Of a DNA stretch of 64,000 nt, positions 1-12,540 are shown piece after piece; the stretch's first letter is position 1; each line of letters begins with the position of its first letter. The position numbers and the translations under genes are program-made. Below the pieces are notes generated by a model. The model ran no database searches. It was given only the letters and a program-made list of their open reading frames with translations, and had not been told where the DNA came from. Origin of the DNA: Ilex aquifolium (taxonomy: Eukaryota > Streptophyta > Magnoliopsida > Aquifoliales > Aquifoliaceae); the NCBI GenBank assembly GCA_951799425.1, contig OX637394.1, positions 4,227,501 through 4,291,500 of the forward strand, given 5' to 3'.

Positions 1-445
1 TTGATAGATCAGTTGAAAGTAAGATGAAGCTCAAACATAAAGAATTTTTGATGCCCAACCATGATCATTCTTCTTGTACTTGAAAATATTATCCAAATAC
101 AAAGTGACCTCATGGACTTATTCACACCATTGGGAATGTCAAATAAGTCAAACCCAAGTGGAAAATCATTATAACCTAGCTAGACAACAAGGACCATTAC
201 TAATTACCTAATTACCTAATATTTTTAGTTGGATATGACCTTAACTTGGTGATAGCTTCAAAGTTGCGCAAGCATTATGTAGGCTAACCCCAATGACCCT
301 CGTCACCGGTATTTACCTACTTAGGCAGTGTCTAATCTTATTAAAAATAATAGTTCAATGCGCGACGTTTGTTATTGTAAAATTTAAGAGATAGATGTAC
401 ACTCTTTTACCCTATGTATACAACAGACTGTTTTCATAGCTCACC

Positions 446-476
<31 letters not shown>

Positions 477-840
477 CAATACGAAGGACTGCATCAAACC
501 GGTATTTCTTATCTGATAGTCGGTTGCGTGATGATGAAGGAAAATACATTGGTTATCCATGCATCGGGCCTCACATGCACCTCTGGTAATTGATAATCAA
601 AGATTCTTCTTTGTTATTAGGTCCCATGGTATGGCATGTGAGAAAGAATCTGCTTCTATCTCAGCATTTTTAAGAAGCTTAATTGTAGTTATTTGTGACA
701 GTAGTCATTTTGATTGTCTATTATACTGCTAGTCGATCGAAACAGCAAAAAATGTACACGTTTAATTAATTGGATAAATGTGTTCTAGTGTTGGTTGCAA
801 AAATTAGTAAGATTCATGGACTGCTCTATTTTGTTTCATA
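1..840. other. AT-rich intergenic DNA
   Basis: No coding region or RNA gene is recognisable. The only clear structure is an AT dinucleotide run at about 446-473. Confidence 0.6.
446..473. repeat. (AT)n microsatellite
   Basis: Uninterrupted AT repeat of about 14 units. Confidence 0.95.
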
Positions 841-972
841 CTAGAGGTTACTCGTGTCTGAAGGCACGGTGTAATGTGAATAATTTTGAGAAGAATGTTG
901 GTGGCCGTTGGATGAGTCTATTTAAGACCGTTGGATAAGCTTATTAAAGTCTACCATATTTTATATTATAGA
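841..972 (-). mobile_element. Very short non-autonomous Helitron (copy 1)
   Basis: Read on the minus strand, the element starts TCTATAATATAAAATATGG after a host A. It ends with a short hairpin (GTGCCTTCAGACAC), then CTAG before a host T. These are the Helitron hallmarks: 5' TC, 3' hairpin plus CTRR, insertion between A and T, no target duplication. A second copy of almost identical length lies at 39877-40009, sharing the GACCGTTGRATGAGTC-type core. It has no coding capacity. Calling it a Helitron is inference from the termini and the paired copy. Confidence 0.75.
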
Positions 973-2026
973 TATAGATATTACATGAGAGACCATGGGG
1001 GAAAGAGTAATTATAGTATAGTATGTTGCAAGGAGCTTCGATTCCAGATCTTGCAAGGAGAGAGATTGTATTATTTTTATTCGAATTAAATAATAAATAT
1101 ATACGTTATAGAATTTAATATATGTATTTTTTAATATAATACATATACTAAATTCTATTACGTATATTATAGAATAAAAATTTTAATAAATTTGGAAGTC
1201 CTTGCAACTGTCATTCTATGGAAAGTTGAGAGTTCCTCGCATTATGGTATATACTATATGAATTTTTCTGAAAAAAGAAAAGAAGTTGATGGTGTGCTTG
1301 GAATTTTAGTGAAGTTCAAATAAGTTGGCTTACCAAATCATTAGGTCCACTACCAATTATAAACCCCTATGCATCCAATTAGTCAAATAGTTGGTTTGAC
1401 TATGGACCGAAATTTACAACTTTTAAGGGTGAAATTATAGTTTTTGCGAATTTAGTTTTAATTAAAAAAAAAAAAGTTGCAATCTTTTGGTGTCCCGTTG
1501 TGATTTTTGGGGATGAATTTGCAAATTTTAGGGGTTAAATTATAACTTTTTGAGATACTTGATATCGATTCTAACATTTCAAGAACAATCCTAAACATTT
1601 TAAGATTAATTGACCCTACTCTTCAACTATTATAATGAACTTCAATGAATAGTTCAAGTAGTAATAGGGACCAACTGTAAATCCAGACAACCTAAATTCG
1701 AACATCCTCGTTATTGAACCAAAAAATATCAACTGCTATAACATATAGTGGGGCAATATATGAAGTGGTCAGAGAAAGGCTTTGGATGCTTAGAACAGAG
1801 GCTGTAGATGCATTTAATAACCATATCATCTTCGATTAATGTGCGGCATTTACGCCATAAACTCTGGTCTTCCACCTCTTGTTTTTCTCCCCCACTACTT
1901 GTTTTGTTCTTCACTTAGTATGAGTTAACATAATTGAGAGCAGGACTCATGAAGCACAAGAGAAGCAAACCCACTTAATTGTCACTCACCAACCCCAACC
2001 CCAACCCCAACCCCAACCCCAACCCC

Positions 2027-2063
<37 letters not shown>

Positions 2064-2744
2064 GATATATGGAAATCCAATACCAACTATTCCATCATAT
2101 GCATCCATGTGTGGAATGAGTTTGTAAAGATACATTTTCTTGGCATGTGGGTGTTATACATAACAGGGCTTCTATTATTTGCCCGAATAAGAATCATTCA
2201 TAAGATTACTTCACATGCCTTCAGGCATGGCACAAACCCATGTGACTTGATTGTCTGCTGACCCTATGCTACTTTCACCACCTTAATTTTGTGTCATTAT
2301 TGTAGCGGATTAAAAAAATTATATTAAAAATTATCGGTCATCACCATACTTTTACATCTGTATATATGTAGATGTCTCAATGGTGTCAGGCTAGTCTATA
2401 TATCTATTTGGTTCATAAAATTTTAATCCGATTTTGATGAATTTTTTTTTTTGATAAATGTCTAAGTTAGTGATTAATGGGTGATGATTTTAAGGCATTC
2501 AGCAGTTGAGAGTAGCTGACGCACATTGAAGACTACATCGTACTTCCACACTGTTTTTCATGAGTTTGGTTTGAATTGAGTTTGAACCTGTTTTCTTCCG
2601 AATTGAGTGATGAGTTTGAGTATCATGAAAATTAACTATGTAATAAGGAGTATGTCAAGTAAATTAATACTATATCGTTAATAGTAAGTTGATTTATTCA
2701 GTGAAAAACTTTCCTTAGTCAAATCAAATCCACACCACCGAATC
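973..2744. other. Intergenic DNA, no gene seen
   Basis: AT-rich sequence without a supportable exon. It contains the CCCCAA/CT repeat described separately. Confidence 0.55.
1988..2059. repeat. (CCCCAA)n followed by (CT)n
   Basis: About seven CCCCAA units run directly into about 15 CT units. This is a compound microsatellite. It is not the plant telomere repeat, which is CCCTAAA. Confidence 0.9.
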
Positions 2745-3098
2745 AGGAGAAGACCACGGTACCAAAAAATATATATATATATATTAGTACTGTATTTCTA
2801 AAATTTATAATTTTTATGGGTAGTTTTATAACTTTTAAAGATTATTTTACAACAAAAAAAAAATTACAACTTTTAATTTCATATAACAATTTTTATGGTT
2901 CAAATTACAATTTTTGTGAGTCATTTATAATTTTTGTGGGCTGCTTAGATCAATCTCGAATAACCCATAAAAGTTGTAAATGACCCTCAAAAGTTGTAAT
3001 GTGACATTAAAATTTGTAAATGACCCTCAAAAATTATAAATTTTATAAATATGGTACCGATAATATTTTTTTTTTTGGGTACGGTATAGTCTTCTCCT
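2745..3098. mobile_element. Foldback MITE with long inverted arms
   Basis: The left end (AGGAGAAGACCACGGTACC) matches the reverse complement of the right end (AGGAGAAGACTATACCGTACC). The similarity continues inward through A-rich sequence and repeated 'acaacttttgagggtcattt'-like blocks, so most of the 354 bp can fold on itself. No clear target duplication and no coding sequence were found; the superfamily is unassigned. Confidence 0.6.
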
Positions 3099-3323
3099 AT
3101 TAGAATTAATGGTAATTAAGTTAGCATTCAAAGTGATTATCGATGGACTTTGTTGCGCATAATGTCACCATAAGTGACCAACTGGGCCTAGTTGGGTTCC
3201 GTAGATTTTCTCATGATTCTGCCAACGAAAAGGTGAAATGGTCAATTTTTACCAAAAATAAAGTTTGATTTCTTATATTCCTTTTTTTATGGTTAGTAGA
3301 AGTACACGATATGCGTTGCATGT

Positions 3324-5496
3324 TGTAACACCCCGCATTTTCTTTTATATATGTATATAGATATATAGATATAGCAAATAATAGTTGTAAAGATGTGGAT
3401 AGGAGTATTGAAGTGTGTTTGAACTTTGTAAATTTGAAAAGTAAATATTTAAAATGTTAATGAAAATCATAGTTGAAATTTAGTTTTAGTGAGTGAAAAT
3501 ATAAAATGTTAGGTCCTATAACTTGTATTAGATAGGTTTGGTGTATAAATATGTGTTGGAGAGGTTTGTGATGGATTTGGTTAGTTTTGGAATGGATTGG
3601 AAATAGAAAACAAAAGAAATAGGCAAAACTGGGTAAATGGTACCGGTACTGGGTACCGGTACTGAATGGTACCGGTACTGAGTACCGGTACCCCGATTCC
3701 AGAAGGTTTCTTGTACCGGTACTGGGTACCGGTACTGAATGGTACCGGTACTGAGTATCGGTACTACCGAAACCAGACTGTTTATTTTAAGTCGCGAACA
3801 AGTCGATTTTTCCTCCACTATAAATACATTTTTGTCACCTCCTTAGCCTTCATTACACCACTCCAAACCCTAGAAAACATAAGAGAGGAAGAGAGAAAGA
3901 GAGAAACACAAGATCAAGAGAAAACAAGAGATTGAAGGGTTGATTCAAGATCAAAGCCCTAATTTTTCCAAGAACATTAAGGTAGGGGATTTCTTCCTAT
4001 TCTCTTACATTGAGGCTAGGATTAAATTATATGTATTCTTTTGGTTCAAAATCATATATACTTGCTATTATTTACTTGATTCTTGATCCTCTTGCATTTA
4101 TTGCCATGTTTTAAATATTGTGGTAGTTGGGTAACCATTAAAGGTCCCTTTTTCATTCTCAAACCCTAGTTTTAAGAAAAATGAATTTTTCCTCTTTACA
4201 TTTTCTTTGTTCTCACCATCACAACCTTAGTGCTTGATATTGTATAACAAAATGATGTTTATAGTGATCTCTTGCTATTTTTCTTCAATTTTGTTATGGT
4301 ACAAATTGTGAAATTTGGGGATTTTGGGATTTCTGGTAAATTGAGAAAATGTTTGTAATGATATCTCTTGTATGATTGTTGTGATGGACTTGAATTGCTT
4401 TCGAGCATTGTCGTAGAGTGTTGGAGGTTAGTCTATCCCGGTAGGGGTTTATGGTATGGTTAGAATGTGAGATATTTGTGGGAATTTTATCGTTTGCGTG
4501 GTTGTACGATACGAACATGGATTACTATGGACCGGGTATCATGTAGTGGGTATACGTCTTTATATGCCACGCGGATATGAACTTTTCCTACCACATGGAG
4601 TGGGTAGACGCCTTTGTACGCCGTGTGGGTATAAACTTTTCATATCGCTAATGATCACGGGTTAGTAACGTGGGTTGTATCGGGCACACAGTGTGGGTCA
4701 TCGTGTATTGTACCATAAATTGTTTTGACAAGAGTTTCGGGAAGTATGGAATTCTGCGAGAACTTGTTGAAAACGGTTCATGGTAGAATGAATTACCAAT
4801 GGTATATGGTGTTTATTTATCCATTTCGATTACTATTGCTACTTAAACTTGAGATCTATTTAAAATGTCCTGCTTTTCCTTCAAAATGTTATATATGCTA
4901 TTTGTGAAAATGAGACCAACCGTTTTATATGCTTTCCTAAACCTTGTTTGAGTTTGGGAAGATTTTGCTACAGAGCTTCGTGCTCATCCCCTATAATTAA
5001 CATTTTTCAGATTATGCTATAGAGGAGGAGCTTGGCGCTAATGAGCCGGGCCTTGGGGAAGCCTCATTAGAGGGGTACCTGGATCCCGAGTGGGACATTT
5101 AGAGATGCCCCTTTTATTTTTGTACTAGACTAGGAACCAATATGTACAAACATTGTAAAGTCTAGTTTCTTTTGAAATTCCGCTGCAATATATTCATGTA
5201 ATTCTTTTGGGTTGTAATGGCCTTAGTTTGGCTTATTCTTTTGGGATGATTGTTGTGGATAGTATATATGGTGAATGAAATATTTTGGATTTGATGGTTA
5301 GATAGACCCGGTGTGGTCAAGGTATTATAAATGTACAGGTTGTGAGTTTTGAGAGAGCTTCCCGTACGAAGGAGACTCTGCCCAAATTTTGTTAAAATTA
5401 AGAATGTTTCTTATTTGATGGATATATATTTAGTACTCTCATGATGTGAATGTTTTAGAATGTAATGCCGTCCAGGGTGTGTTTTGGGGCGTTACA
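3324..5496 (+). mobile_element. Solo LTR of an LTR retrotransposon (probably Ty3/Gypsy)
   Basis: The 2173-bp unit starts TGTAACACCCC and ends GGGGCGTTACA. It is flanked by a perfect 5-bp target duplication CATGT (3319-3323 and 5497-5501). A TATA-like CTATAAATACA lies near 3819, followed by purine-rich leader-like sequence. A GGTACCGGTACT repeat block occupies about 3640-3770. There is no primer-binding site, internal region or second LTR beside it, so it looks like the product of LTR-LTR recombination. The TGTAACRCCCC ends are common in plant Gypsy elements; that assignment is inference. Age cannot be estimated from a single LTR, but the target duplication is intact. Confidence 0.85.
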
Positions 5497-6387
5497 CATG
5501 TAAATAAATTTAAATTATATTATTTTTATACAAAAATTTGAATTGTATGTATAATTATTGATTTATTCTATAAATTTTTAAGTACCTAATTTGTCATTTA
5601 TTTAGGTATTTCTCTGACCTCTTTAGGTATTTACTCATTTAATTATATTATAAAATTATTAATTGTTATTATTTAAATAAATTGATTAGATATTGGACCA
5701 TGAAATTCAAGCTGATAATTACATTTGTGTAATAATTTAAAATATATAAGACTTTATTTTTTCATATAGATATAAATAATTGTATGTAATTGTAGAACGA
5801 ATAAATAAGTTCAAAAAAATTTAAAAGTCTTTATCAAGGAGCCCAAAATAAATTGAAAGTTAAATAAGTGTAAAAAACATAAATTAGATGAAAGTATATA
5901 AGTTTGTATAATTGATTTTATTATAATAATTAGCGATAAAATAAAAAATCAAAAAAAATTCGTAAATGCTGACATTTATAAATAGTATAGATATAAATAG
6001 ATTTGTATGAGTGTTTTTTCCTCAGCTATATGATAAATTATTCAAAATTTATTATATTTTATTTTTTATAATAACAATAATTTACCCATTTTTATTAAAA
6101 AAAAAAAATGCTACTCTAAGTGTCGCATTGGGGCTTTCAATGGGCTACGGAAATAAGCGAAGCTTCAATTCTTCATTGGGCCCACGGTTTGTGGTCCGTT
6201 CCTGACGAGAATGGGACTGCTGAAAAGAAACTAAAGTGATTGGGCCTCTTAACATTGCATCACTCGCTGTTAAAAAAAACTTTTAGGCCTCATTCTTAGT
6301 AATAGAGAACAGGTTCTAGAATTAGTCATTGAGTTGGACTCACTCCCACACGTGATTATCTAGATAAATTTAAGCTAATCGGACTTA
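5497..6387. other. AT-rich intergenic DNA
   Basis: Very AT-rich with no exon recognised. A Helitron-like 5' end (minus strand, TCTATACTATTTATAAATG near 5991) is present, but no convincing partner end was found. Confidence 0.5.
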
Positions 6388-7077
6388 TAGTATCTCCAAT
6401 AGATTTTTTATTGCCATTTAATTCTCTATTTTAGATAGTCGATCGTTAGAATGTCATCTCTAATAGACTCTGTATTTAGGCTCTCTAAAACAAAGAGTCC
6501 AATTTAGCTCTTTAATTTGGAGAGTCAAATTCACTCTCTACTCTATTTTTTTGAAACATAAACAAGGTATATTTGTATTTTCGTCCAAGACATTTAGGAT
6601 AAAACATATCTCAGCGCTATTTACATCGAAATCAAACTTATTCCCTTCATCTTCGTCGTCAACAACGAATGAGATTTCTCCGAAAAAGTTTTTCCTGATC
6701 AAACTAAACAATCACAACATCAAGATAGGAATATTAAATTAATTGCTTCAAGTTGTTTCTCTTGTTGATTGATATTCCATTGATTTCATCATGTAATAAT
6801 ATTAAGCACCCACACTTGGGAACGGAATCAAGGAAAACGGGAGGGTAAATAAAATATTTAAGTTAGGTAAAAGAATGGACGAAAAAAAAGAAGAGGGAAG
6901 TCAAATTTATTCTTAAAAAGGACAAAACATAAAATAATAAATTGATAAGAATAAAGATTTCTATTGGAGTAGTATATAAAATTTCACTATCTATTTTAAC
7001 GTTTTGTCAAAAATACTCTTTATTTTTATTTTTATTTTAAATGCCCTCTATTTTAAAGAGCACTATTAAAGATGCTC
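6388..7077. mobile_element. PIF/Harbinger-like MITE
   Basis: The ends are TAGTATCTCCAATAG (left) and GAGCATCTTTAATAG (reverse complement of right), matching the common plant GAGCATCTCCAA-type terminal repeat. A 3-bp TTA duplication flanks it (6385-6387, 7078-7080), as expected for PIF/Harbinger. The interior of about 690 bp is AT-rich and non-coding. Confidence 0.6.
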
Positions 7078-7317
7078 TTAATCCAGGTGATTACTGCTTA
7101 ATCTCTCGAAACTATCTCTTAGATAAAAAAGGTAACAAGAATTGATCTCTAATATATCCCTTCGTCATGGGTTATATTATGCCCTTCTTTCGAGCGCTTG
7201 TTTCACCTCTCACCAATTAAAAAAAGAACAAAGAGGGTGAAACTATTCATATGAAAATTTAGAATACGGTCATTTAAAGTTATTATCTAATAGCTTATCT
7301 TACAATTTATATATATA

Positions 7318-8180
7318 TTAGTTATTGTCTATGCCTAAAGGCACAGAGTAATAAAAAATGGTAAACAATAAACATATTTGTATTCATATCCAAAATTAAA
7401 TCACAAACATAGAGGAGAGATAAATAAATTTAAGCATCGGTTGTAGTGGGGGTGAGAGGTGGTGGTGGTAGGAGACGATGATGGTTGTGGTGGGTAGCAA
7501 TGACCGTGGTGGCGACGGTGGCGGTGGCGGTGGGGGCGACGACAGCGGTGGCGGTGGTGATGGTGGTGGTGGTGGCAGCGATGGTGGCAGTGGTGGTGGC
7601 GATGGTGGTGGTGGTGACAGCGACGACGGTAGTGGTGGTGGTGGCGGTGGCGGTGGTGGTGTTGGCGGTGGCGGGGTCGGTGGCGGCAGTGGTGGAGGCG
7701 GCGACAACGGAGGCGGTGGTGGCGATGGTGGTGGTGGTGGTGGTGGCGGTGATGACGATGACGGCAACAGTGATGGTGGTAGTGGCGACGAGGACGGTGG
7801 TGTTGGTGGGGGTGGTGATGGTGTTGGTGGTGGTGGCGGCGACGACGACAGTGGTGGTTGCGGCGGCGACGACGACAGTGGTGGTGGTGGTGGCGACGGC
7901 GGCGACGGTGGTGGTGGTAGAGGTAGTGATGTGGCGGTTTTAAATACTATTTTTTTTTAAAAAAAAAATACTTATGAGAAATAATTTTTAGAAATACTTT
8001 TAAAAAGTCACCCCAAACACACCATTGGGGGCCCATTTTTCCTATTAAATTTAGGGTGTTAATATTAGTCGTTAGATTAACTTTAAAGTAAAATTTAAAG
8101 CGATCTGAACAGCGAAAAATAAAAATTATTTTATTTATCTTTTAAAATTTGAATTGTAAGTTACTTTATTATATAGAAGA
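7318..8180 (-). mobile_element. Non-autonomous Helitron with a GGT/GGC-rich microsatellite core
   Basis: On the minus strand the 5' part contains TCTATATAATAAAGTAACTT and the 3' end is the hairpin GTGCCTTTAGGCAT, then CTAA before a host T. Both ends match the copies at 34806-35386 and 36311-36925. About 500 bp of the core (7450-7935) is an imperfect GGT/GGC/GAC trinucleotide-type repeat. That repeat produces long Gly/Asp or Pro frames which are not genes. The 5' edge is uncertain by about 3 bp. Confidence 0.8.
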
Positions 8181-8933
8181 TATTGTAAACATAGTTTAAA
8201 CATTTTACCTATATTTACATCTGAGCCTGCAATGTTTTAACCTCTCACCAAGAAAAAAAAAAGGTGCAAATATTTCTTGGTACGATGCACGAGTTACCCT
8301 AGCCAGGGGTTGGGTCTTTTGGTTGCAGCATTAAAAAATAGATTATATAATAGATTAAAACTCTCTAATCCAACGTTATACTATATTTGATTGTCAAAAA
8401 TACTCCTTGTTATATACAGACTTATTTCAAATAAGTATATGAGTAATATGTCTTATCCGTACTATTAAGCCGATTATAATATCACATGAAATTATGGTAT
8501 TATAATCCAATTGAAGCGTATTAAGTTATAAATTCACTATTTTGTCCACCAAATAAACAAAAATATGAAGAACTATATTCTAGATTGATGGTTTTTTGGT
8601 CAATATATAATTAGTACTCTATTATTTCACTTTTAATCCAGTGTCTTACTAAATACTAGACTTGTTCTCCAAAATTAAAATCTCAAAACTGAATAAATTA
8701 AATAATTTCTTCTTAGATAATACGAAATCTAATACACTGGCCTAAATTTAATGGTTAAACGGGAAAAGGAAAAAGTGAGTCACGAACCTGTACTCCAAAC
8801 TAAAATTGTCTTTTTATTGCCAAATGAACAATAAGAACAAAAACAATATTGAAAACAGTGAAAAACAATTATATTAACTACTGGAACCCTAATCTCTTCC
8901 AAAAGATCAAGATCGCACCCTAATCTCTTCCAT
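8181..8933. other. Intergenic DNA 3' of the zinc-finger gene
   Basis: AT-rich, no gene seen. It probably contains the 3' UTR of the gene that ends at 8934. Confidence 0.5.
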
Positions 8934-9458
8934 CTACAAATGTAGGGAAAGATCAAGATCTTTATCCGTATAGTCATTTCCTTGATTGTGATTCTTACTC
9001 ATAGTGGATAGATGTTGCGGAGACACTACTCTCATCCTTTTCCAATTCAAGAAACTCTCTTCATCTCCTTCAAATTGACATTGATATGTGTTGCTATATG
9101 GGTTATTCATGCAGTTTTCATTATTAAAGCGAGGTGCACCAATTGATGCAAATCGATCTACAAACTGTTGGCCATAAACTTGGCAAAAATTGGTTGCATG
9201 AGCAGATATGTAGAGTGAAGGATTAAATAGACCAATTTGATGGTTTGGAGCGAAAAGTAGGGGTGGTTGTGAGAGTGAAGATTGATTGGCACTTTTAGTC
9301 TTTCTTGCGGCAATTCTCTCTTTCCTGTGTGCATTTTGATGGCCTCCCAAAGCTTGTGAACTATGAAACCTTCTCGAACAAAACGAACAAGGGAACGACT
9401 TTCTTGTTGGATCTTCTGCATTATTTACTGCAACTTCTATAACGTTGTCAACTTTCAT
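8934..9458 (-). CDS. Single C2H2 zinc-finger protein with C-terminal EAR motif
   Basis: Encodes 174 aa. One Q-type C2H2 finger lies at about residues 22-46, with Cys24, Cys27, His40 and His44 and the plant signature [10 protein letters not shown], followed by a basic stretch (RKERIAARK). The C terminus is DLDLSLHL, an LxLxL EAR motif that in plants recruits TOPLESS-type co-repressors. It is therefore expected to be a nuclear DNA-binding repressor of the single-finger family (ZFP/KNUCKLES/LATE relatives), whose members mostly act in organ, trichome or flowering development. The start is ATG 9458; an in-frame stop lies just upstream at 9480-9482. A short 5' exon joined at the AG near 9465 cannot be excluded, but relatives are usually intronless. 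The exact orthologue is not identified. Confidence 0.85.
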   Translation of the reverse strand: MKVDNVIEVAVNNAEDPTRKSFPCSFCSRRFHSSQALGGHQNAHRKERIAARKTKSANQSSLSQPPLLFAPNHQIGLFNPSLYISAHATNFCQVYGQQFVDRFASIGAPRFNNENCMNNPYSNTYQCQFEGDEESFLNWKRMRVVSPQHLSTMSKNHNQGNDYTDKDLDLSLHL

Positions 9459-10019
9459 ATCTGTAACTGTAACCAACAATTAATAAAGATCGACATTTGG
9501 AAAAAACAATGGAACATAGCATGTTCTTCATGGAAAATTTAATGATAAAAACAATTTCATAATTTGAAAGCATATAATTAAAACCTTGGAGTAGAGGTAG
9601 AGCAAAATGGCGGAAAAGAAACAGAACGAAACAAGTGTCCGGACTTTTTGAACTTGAACTGTTTGATCTGTTTAAAAGAAGGTAGACGGAGAGTTCAGAA
9701 ACTAAGTTTGCTAGAGTTGGGAAATGTGAAGAGATGTCTGTGTGTGTCATTATTAAAGAGAATGCAAGGCACAAGAGAGTGTATGGGCTTGGGAACAGAA
9801 GAGATAAGGGAAGGATAAGTGGGGAAGTAAGCACCTCCAATACGATTCTCGGGTTCTGCATGCAAAGGAAAGAGAGTGATTGGGGAGAGAGAGAGAGAGA
9901 GTGGACTCTCTCCCCTCCTCTCTCTCTCTCTGACAGTTTTTCGGGTTTCATGGGCACTTGGGTTGCTTTTGCAGGCGGGTTTTGGCATCCCATTTACTAT
10001 TGGGCAAAAATGAAGTAGT
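9459..10019 (-). promoter_or_regulatory. Probable 5' UTR and promoter of the zinc-finger gene
   Basis: This upstream stretch contains a CT/GA-rich block (about 9882-9940) of the kind common around plant transcription starts. No coding exon is convincing here; the open frames are low-complexity. The extent is inference. Confidence 0.4.
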
Positions 10020-10367
10020 CTTGTGGTGGAAGGACATAATTGTTACCTGAAAACCAGTGTTCTGCATCCTCCAATCAAGGGCAGTTATGACTTTCCGTTG
10101 CATGCACTTAGACGTAGTTCAAGAATGCCCAAAGAAAACTTATAGCTTATTTTGGAGAGAGAGGAGAGCACGATAAGAAGATGAACACGAGTAAGCGTAA
10201 GATTAGAGGACTTTAGATTGATTTTAACCCCTTACCTTTAGAATTAATCTTACTTTTTTTTAACATTACCTTAATCAAGTTTTGAGTAGGTAACTAGGTA
10301 TCACACTTGGTATCGTAGTCTTAGCCCACATAATTAACTCCTGCTCATCCGCCTTCCTAATTCTTAT

Positions 10368-10422
<55 letters not shown>

Positions 10423-11475
10423 CAAATGGCCTGTCTACACTGCCCTGGTATGAGTGGTCTCCTCTACAATGAATAGTTATGGAGGATACAGACACTGAGA
10501 AGTCCGACCCTCTGCATTATCTGACATCTCCACCGCCTATCCATGCAACTTGTCACCTTTCACCTATTCGTTGCATGGTCTCTTCTACGACAACTTACTT
10601 TCGACGTTGCCTCCAATAAGGGAAAGGGATAGTCCATGTTCTTCCTCACACGTGGAACACATCCAGTGGATAAATAGCACCGCCTTCATCAGAAGTACAA
10701 CTATATTTGTCACTTCATGCCCCTCCTCCTCTGCTCTTGTTATCTGATGCTACCCGTACTTTTTTTCTTTAAAAAAAAAAAAAAGCTATTATAGTAAAGT
10801 TAATTAAGAGACATAAATTTTGGTTTATTTAATTCATAATTATTAATTTAAAATAAGAAAATCAAATAAAATTTTATTTATGTGATCAAAAGCAAAGTAT
10901 AATATCAAAAAAGCTACTTTTTCATACTGTAATCCAATTCACACATCAAAATTTTATTTGATAAAAAAATAAAAATATAATATCAAAACGTTATTTTTCG
11001 ATACTGTGTGAGAATTATTTCACAAAAAGAATAATCACCTCGTAACTTTGCGAGAGGTTGGTGAGGAAGCCCTGCAAGAAAAGAGAACACCTAGTGAACC
11101 AATAGTCGGAGACAGCCAAAAAAACTCTGATGCTTAAGTCAAATGGTAAGTCAAAGAAAAGTATGAAGTTCATAGACTAGAATTGAATGGTTTACCTGAT
11201 ACTTGAATGCCTTTATTTATAGTAATAGGGAGATATGTTCAAAGAAACTCGAACTCTGAATTGACCCAACAAACTCTAGAAGTTCATGATAGAGTTAAAT
11301 TAGAACTCTTGCTCCTAGATTCTTATCATTAGCCACTAGTTGTTCGAAGTAGCATCGTACTATGACTCTAGGTTCCAAGTTAATCTTTAGCTGAATAGGA
11401 CTCGTCCAACGAAAACGAACAGGCAAGAGGAGCTTTCGTAGAGTGCCTCTTTCGATCAGCAATGCATTGATCCTC
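10020..11475. other. Intergenic DNA
   Basis: No gene recognised. It has a long CT run (10373-10419) and AT-rich sequence. Around 11050-11240 an inverted TATA-like block with 'gcttaagtcaaatgg' resembles the leader of a retroelement on the minus strand, but too little remains to define an element. Confidence 0.45.
10373..10419. repeat. (CT)n microsatellite
   Basis: About 23 CT units. Confidence 0.95.
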
Positions 11476-11909
11476 TAGGGCCTGTTTGGTATGTTTTTTG
11501 GGAAGAGTTTGGATTGGATTGTCCAAACCCGGTTTTGACCCAAAGATGGGATTCAACACTCAATGTTGTTCATACCCATGTTTGGTATGCGCAGGAATAT
11601 ATATGACTATTATGATAATATATTTATATATAAATGACTATTGTGCCCCTTAACCAATTTGTATATATGGGGTATATAGGATATATAGGGGTATAAATGT
11701 CATTTGCACCTTAAACCCATTAACCCACATATGAAACCCCCCCCTTGGGTTTCATGAAACCCAAGTACGTGGGTTTTATGACCGGACCGGGTTTCAAATC
11801 CTGTTCACACTTCATAGTTGCCAAACATGGGTTTAAGAGAATTTATATCCCAACCCATGTTCCAAACCCCCCCCCCCCCCCCCAAAACCCCATACCAAAC
11901 AACCCCCTA
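11476..11909. mobile_element. MITE with TAGGGCCTGTTTGGT-type ends
   Basis: The left end TAGGGCCTGTTTGGTATG matches the reverse complement of the right end TAGGGGGTTGTTTGGTATG. The 434-bp interior is non-coding and has internal inverted blocks (fragments of GGGTTTCATGAAACCC). A 17-C tract (11867-11883) lies near the right end. No target duplication is visible, so the superfamily (hAT or PIF type) is open. Confidence 0.6.
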
Positions 11910-12004
11910 AAAATTGTTATAAGCCAAGCGTGACCAACGTGGCCTTAGTGCTTGTTACTTGTGTCTGTCCAAGCGTGACCCACGTGGCTATCACCTGTGA
12001 CAGT

Positions 12005-12540
12005 GGATCGGAGAAAAACAGATATTCATCTAAATCTATTTCATTTGGACCGGAGATAAAACATATATATTAAACAGTTGACGTATACGAGAATACCCAT
12101 ATAAACTCAGGCGAAGATTAAGGTGGGGATAGATTGAAACTCATCGCCTCCCCACCCTGCTATATATATATATATATATCACAAACCCCACCCACCCACA
12201 CTCTTCTCTTTACCAAAAAAAAAAAAAAAATTCTTACTTTCTATCTTCTTTTATTTTTTGATCCATTTTGTTGTATAATGAAGTTATATCCTTCTTGCAG
12301 ATCCATTAATGAGGTTTTATAAAAAAATTCAATTTTTTTCATAAAATCATAAAAAATTAATTATTATGAAAGGGGATAATAGCAAGGACAAGAACGAGAA
12401 TAAAAATTTACCCACCAGACCAGAGACGGGAATTAAAGTTTTTCATGTCAATAGAAAGAAAACGGGGGTGAACAAGTATTTTTAAAACGAGTATAAGAGT
12501 GGAGACTATTCTCCTCACTCCTCCCCCGATCCACTTTCAT
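12005..12540. mobile_element. Degraded copy of the 43.4-44.0 kb hAT-like element
   Basis: The order of blocks follows the element at 43389-44025: 'gatattcatctaaatctatt', 'atacgagaatacccatataa', a TA-rich run, then 'gagaataaaaatttaccca' and 'gtatttttaaaacgagtata'. It is more diverged and its ends are not recognisable. The open frame at 12515-12715 (-) lies inside it and is not a host gene. Confidence 0.55.

Noticed and set aside
1988-2030. Possible interstitial telomere repeat
   Set aside because: The unit is CCCCAA, not the plant CCCTAAA, and the array is short and continuous with a CT microsatellite.
3294-5991. A Helitron carrying the solo LTR inside it
   Set aside because: A plausible 5' end exists at 5991 (minus strand) and a CTAA near 3293-3296, but the base after CTAA is not T and the hairpin is poor, so the element cannot be supported.
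7396-7960. Long Gly/Asp-rich and Pro-rich open frames
   Set aside because: They are translations of a trinucleotide-type repeat inside a Helitron. Frames stay open on both strands for the same reason, and no domain or start context supports a gene. The same holds for frames at 34992-35308 and 36512-36842.
9695-10018. Overlapping open frames upstream of the zinc-finger gene
   Set aside because: Low-complexity CT/GA sequence on both strands with no domain; better explained as leader and promoter.
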